A stretch of DNA of 64,000 nt from Callorhinus ursinus (Eukaryota; Chordata; Mammalia; Carnivora; Otariidae): the NCBI RefSeq assembly GCF_003265705.1, contig NW_020313057.1, positions 1,128,699 through 1,192,698 of the forward strand. Reading direction: 5' to 3'. A model generated the notes under the pieces. It searched no databases. It was not told the origin of the DNA and saw only the letters and a program-made list of their open reading frames with translations. Position 1 is the stretch's first letter; every line of letters starts with the position of its first letter. Shown here piece by piece: positions 60,801 to 64,000 of this stretch. Made by a program: the position numbers and the translations under genes.

Positions 60801-61282
60801 AGATGGAGAAGGTGTCTGCATGCTCTGTAAAAACTGCTACTTACTTGATACATTGTGCATGATACTGTTCTCCAGTTCTTACACAAGGACTTCTGGATGG
60901 AGTTCTACAATCCTCTTTGAATTTAGTGTCAGAAAAACACTTGCTTCTCCTGGTGAGCTACTTTAATTCCTTCTATCAGGCAATAAAACTCCACATCTCA
61001 TTTTCATGTTGGTTTTCCCCCCCGAAGTCCTGGAAACTCAGCTGAATTCACTATTCAATTACATTATTAACCTTGGCTTTTACTACCCCCCTACCCACAT
61101 CTGGTTAATAGCAAGCCCCAAAGATACTGGTGGTCCATGGAATTTACTCCTCTCCGTTCTGAGTAATCTTGAACAAGTCCCCCTTTCTGTCTGAGCCCTA
61201 ATTGACTCATCTGTGAAGTGGGCAATAATTATTTTTTCAGAGGTGTTTTGCTCCAGTGATGATTCATAGTAAACATTTAAAC
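57891..61282. other. Longest repeat-free block; candidate regulatory DNA
   Basis: About 3.4 kb with no transposon I can recognise, unusual for this window. No exon is evident: open frames are short and overlap on both strands. 60630-60680 has a tight run of homeodomain-type ATTA/TAAT boxes ('caattagcatgattac', 'taataggctgattagtg'). 58720-58880 is also rich in box-like words ('cactgtaattaggctctc', 'ccttgcagctgtcttgac'). A distant enhancer is a guess based on repeat absence and motif density alone. Confidence 0.35.
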
Positions 61283-61293
61283 ATGCTAATTAT

Positions 61294-61446
61294 AGGGTTG
61301 TATGGTGACAGATGGTAGCTACACTTGTCGTGAGCACAGCATAATGTATAGAGAAGTGGAGTCACTATGTTGTACACCTGAAACTAATGTAACATTGTGT
61401 GTCAGCTGTACTCAAAACATTTCTTTTAAAACCTCAAAAACCAAAA
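61294..61446 (+). mobile_element. Very short L1 3' end, sense
   Basis: 'gggttgtatggtgacagatgg', shortened here to its first words, then 'gtgagcacagcataatg', 'tatgttgtacacctgaaac' and 'attgtgtgtcagctgtac' form the terminal ~150 bases of an L1 3'UTR. A perfect 11-bp TSD, atgctaattat, is at 61283-61293 and 61447-61457. Confidence 0.88.
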
Positions 61447-61458
61447 ATGCTAATTATT

Positions 61459-63436
61459 GAATTCCCACCAACAGTATAAGAGGGTTCCCCTTTCTCCACA
61501 ACCTCGCCAACATTTGTTGTTTCTTACTTGTCCATTTTTGCCATTCTAACTGGTGTAAGGTGGTATCTCAATGTGGTTTTGATTCGAATTTCCCTGATCG
61601 CCAATGATGATGAACATTTTTTCATGTGTCTGTTAGCCATTTGTATGTCCTCTTTGGAGAAATGGCCGTTCATGTCTTCTGCCCATTTTTTGACTTGATT
61701 ATTTGTTTTTTGGGTGTGAGTTTGAGAAGTTCTTTATAGATCTTGGATATCAGTCCTTTGTCTGTAGTGTCATTTGTAAAAATCTCCCCATTCCATGGGC
61801 TCCCTCTTTGTTTTGTTGACTGTTTCCTTTGCTGTGCAGAAGCTTTTTATCTTGATGAAGTCCCAAAAGTTCATTTTCACTTTTGTTTCCCTTGCCATTG
61901 GAGACGTGTCTTGAAAAAGTTGCTGTGGCCGATGTCATAGAGGTTACTGCCTATGTTCTCCTCTAGGATTTTAATGAATTCCTGTCTCACATTGAGGTCT
62001 TTCATCCATTTTGAGTTTATCTTTGTATATGGTGTAAGAGAATGGTTGATTTTCATTCTTCTGTATATAGCTGTCCAATTTTCCCAGCACCATTTATTGA
62101 AGAGACTGTCTTTTTTCCATTGCATATTTTTTCCTACTTTGTCGAAGATTGTTTGACCATAGAGTTGAGGGTCCATATCTGGGTTCTCTGTTCTGTTCCA
62201 TTGGTCTCTAGGTCCGTTTTTGTGCCAGTACCATGCTGTCTTGGTGATCACTGCTTTGTAAGATAGCTTGAAATCAGGCAACGTGATGCCCCCAGCTTTG
62301 TTTTTTCTTTTTCAACATTTCCTTGGCGATTTGGGGTCTTTTCTAATTCCATATAAATTTTAGGATTGTTTGTTCTAGCACTTTGAAAAATGTTATTGGT
62401 ATTTTGATCAGGATGGCGTTGAAGCTATAGATTGCTCTGGGCAGCATAGACATTTTAACAATGTTTATTCTTTCGATTCATGAGCATGGAATACTTGTCC
62501 ATCTTTTTGTGTCTTCAATGTCTTTCATGAGTGTTCTGTAGTTCCTAGAATATAGACCCTTTACCTCTTTGGTTACTCCACTCTCAGCAATAGACAGATC
62601 ATCTAAGCAGAAAATCAACAAAGAAACAAGAGCTTTGAATGACACACTGGACCAGATGGACCTCATAGATATATACAGAACATTCCACCTTAAAACAACA
62701 GAATACTAATTCTTCTCCAGTGCACATGGAACTTTCTCCAGAATAGACCACATACTGGGTCACAAATCAGGTCTCAACTGATACCAAAAGATTGAGATTA
62801 TTCCCTGCATATTCTCAGGCCTTAATGCTTTAAAACTGGAACCCAATCACAAGAAAAAAATTGGCAGAAATTCAAACACTTGGAAGCTAAAGACCACTCT
62901 GCTCAAGAATGTTTGGGTCAACCAGGAAATCAAAGAAGAACTTAAACAATTCATGGAAACCAATGAGAATGAAAACACATTGGTCCAAAACCTATGCAAT
63001 ACTGGAAAGGCGGTCCTAAAGGGGAAATACATAGCCATCCAAGCCTCACTCAAAAAAAGATAGAAAAATCCCGAATTCACCAACTAACTTTACACCTTAA
63101 AGATGTTGGACAAAAAACAACAAATGATGCCTAAGCCACACATTAGAAGAGAAATAAGATTGGAGCAGAGATCAATGAATTAGAAACCAGAAATACAGTA
63201 GAGCAGATCAACAAAAGTAGAAGCTGGTTCTTTGAAAGAATTAATAAGATCAATAAACCACTGGCCAGACTTATCCAAAAGAAAAGAGAAAAGACCCAAA
63301 TTAATAAAATTATGGATGAAAGGGAAGAGATCATGACTAACACTAAGGAAATAGAAACAATTATTAGAAATTATTATCAACAACTATATGCCAATAAATT
63401 AAGCAACCTGGAAGAAATAAATTTTAAATTATTCTT
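61459..63436 (-). mobile_element. Inverted carnivore L1 lacking its 3' end
   Basis: The antisense arm 61459 to about 62577 is ORF2 from a point near LVQPFWK back to TKEVKGLYSRNYRTL; 61877-62281 encodes [20 protein letters not shown] and [20 protein letters not shown]. The sense arm 62580 to about 63436 is an earlier ORF2 part: FSSAHGT..RIDHILGHKSGL, then NEFMETNENEN-like linker, to [15 protein letters not shown]. About 1 kb of ORF2 between the arms is missing, and so are the 3'UTR and A-tail at the left end. This resembles twin priming, but the missing 3' end does not fit that model. No TSD found. Confidence 0.82.
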
Positions 63437-63451
63437 TCAATCTGCAACTTA

Positions 63452-63658
63452 GGGGTGCCTGGGTGGCTCAGTCAGTTAAGTGTCTGCCTTTGGCTCAGGT
63501 CGTGATCCCAGAGTCCTGGGATCGAGCCCCACATCAGGCTCCTTGGTCAGTGGGGAGTCTGCTTCTCCCTCTCCCTGCTGCTACCCCCTCTCCCTGCTGC
63601 TCCCTCTGCTTGTGCTCTCTCTGTCTTTGTCAAATAAATTAATGAAACCTTTAAAAAC
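63452..63658 (+). mobile_element. Can-SINE (SINEC)
   Basis: Head 'ggggtgcctgggtggctcag', body 'ccagagtcctgggatcgagc', CT-rich part with a 'ctccctgctgct' duplication at 63568-63604, and a decayed tail. TSD atctgcaactta at 63440-63451 and 63659-63670, perfect. Confidence 0.97.
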
Positions 63659-63809
63659 ATCTGCAACTTAATCTAAATCATAAATCATATTTGGAAGCAA
63701 GTATGACATTAATGAGACAATCAAAATATGGTTGGGGGGTCATTATTTCAAGGATGAACCAAAATGGATACATTGACTTTGCTTTTCCTGTGTATTTACA
63801 GTTCCCTCT

Positions 63810-64000
63810 AAAGTTAAAATTTACATTGAGTGAAATGTACAAATCTTGTGTACAGCTCAGTGAATTTTGACAATGTATATACTCATGTAGGCTATACCCC
63901 TATTAAGATGTAGAACAGTTCTTTTACCCAAGAAATTTCCCTTGGGCCTTTTTAAGTCAACCCCTCCTCAGACAAAGCTTTTGTGAATGCTTTCACTGTA
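63810..64000 (-). mobile_element. Probable old L1 3' end, antisense, running off the window
   Basis: 'gtacagctcagtgaattttg', 'actcatgtaggctatacccc' and 'taagatgtagaacagttc' match the style of old (L1ME/L1MC) 3' ends read in antisense. It continues beyond 64000. Confidence 0.5.

Overview
This window is nuclear DNA from a carnivoran mammal. It holds twelve tRNA-Lys-type Can-SINEs (SINEC family), with the typical head 'cctgggtggctcag', a CT-rich body and an (AAATA)n tail, plus L1 copies whose 5'UTR and 3'UTR look like the carnivore lineage. The 'gatcctggagtcccgggatcgagtc' type of SINE body (seen split over several copies) points to Caniformia, probably an arctoid (bear, seal or mustelid) rather than dog; that last step is an inference. 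I find no exon, promoter or RNA gene that I can defend. The window reads as an intergenic region or the inside of a large intron, roughly half of it recognisable transposon sequence.

Layout. 1-5470: a nearly complete minus-strand L1, cut by the window edge, with a GC-rich 5'UTR promoter and broken ORF1/ORF2. 5471-16440: mostly unique sequence with two Can-SINEs, a (TG)n, a tiny L1 3' end, and MIR/L2 traces. 16440-21420: an LTR-like repeat and then a nest, in which an old minus-strand L1 is split by a 5'-inverted L1 (itself carrying a SINE with an expanded tail and a 10-N gap) and by a Tigger1-type DNA transposon. 23190-33720: one ancient L2 dispersed over about 10.5 kb by a 5'-inverted L1 (23803-26697), a MIR, an L1-inside-an-L1 that carries two SINEs (27606-31966), and a small inverted L1 (32954-33321). 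33721-47470: mainly unique DNA with MIR/L2 fragments and two SINEs. 47470-49066: a plus-strand L1 and two opposing MLT1-like LTR halves. 51262-56052: two minus-strand L1s, with a MIR split by a SINE between them. 57170-57890: an L2. 57891-61282: the longest repeat-free block. 61294-64000: a very short plus L1, an unusual 3'-truncated inverted L1, a SINE and an old L1 end.

There is no operon-like cooperation here. The elements interact only as nested insertions, which give a relative chronology: L2/MIR first, then the older L1s and Tigger1, then the carnivore L1s, and lastly the Can-SINEs. Target-site duplications (TSDs) support most of the younger insertions. Of 14 L1 insertions I can orient, 12 lie on the minus strand, which would fit (but does not prove) an intron of a plus-strand gene. 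I did not find a novel protein-based system. The most unusual items are four inverted L1s, an L1 whose 5' end is a GC-rich minisatellite, and a 252-bp tandem duplication in the 5'UTR of the L1 at the left edge.
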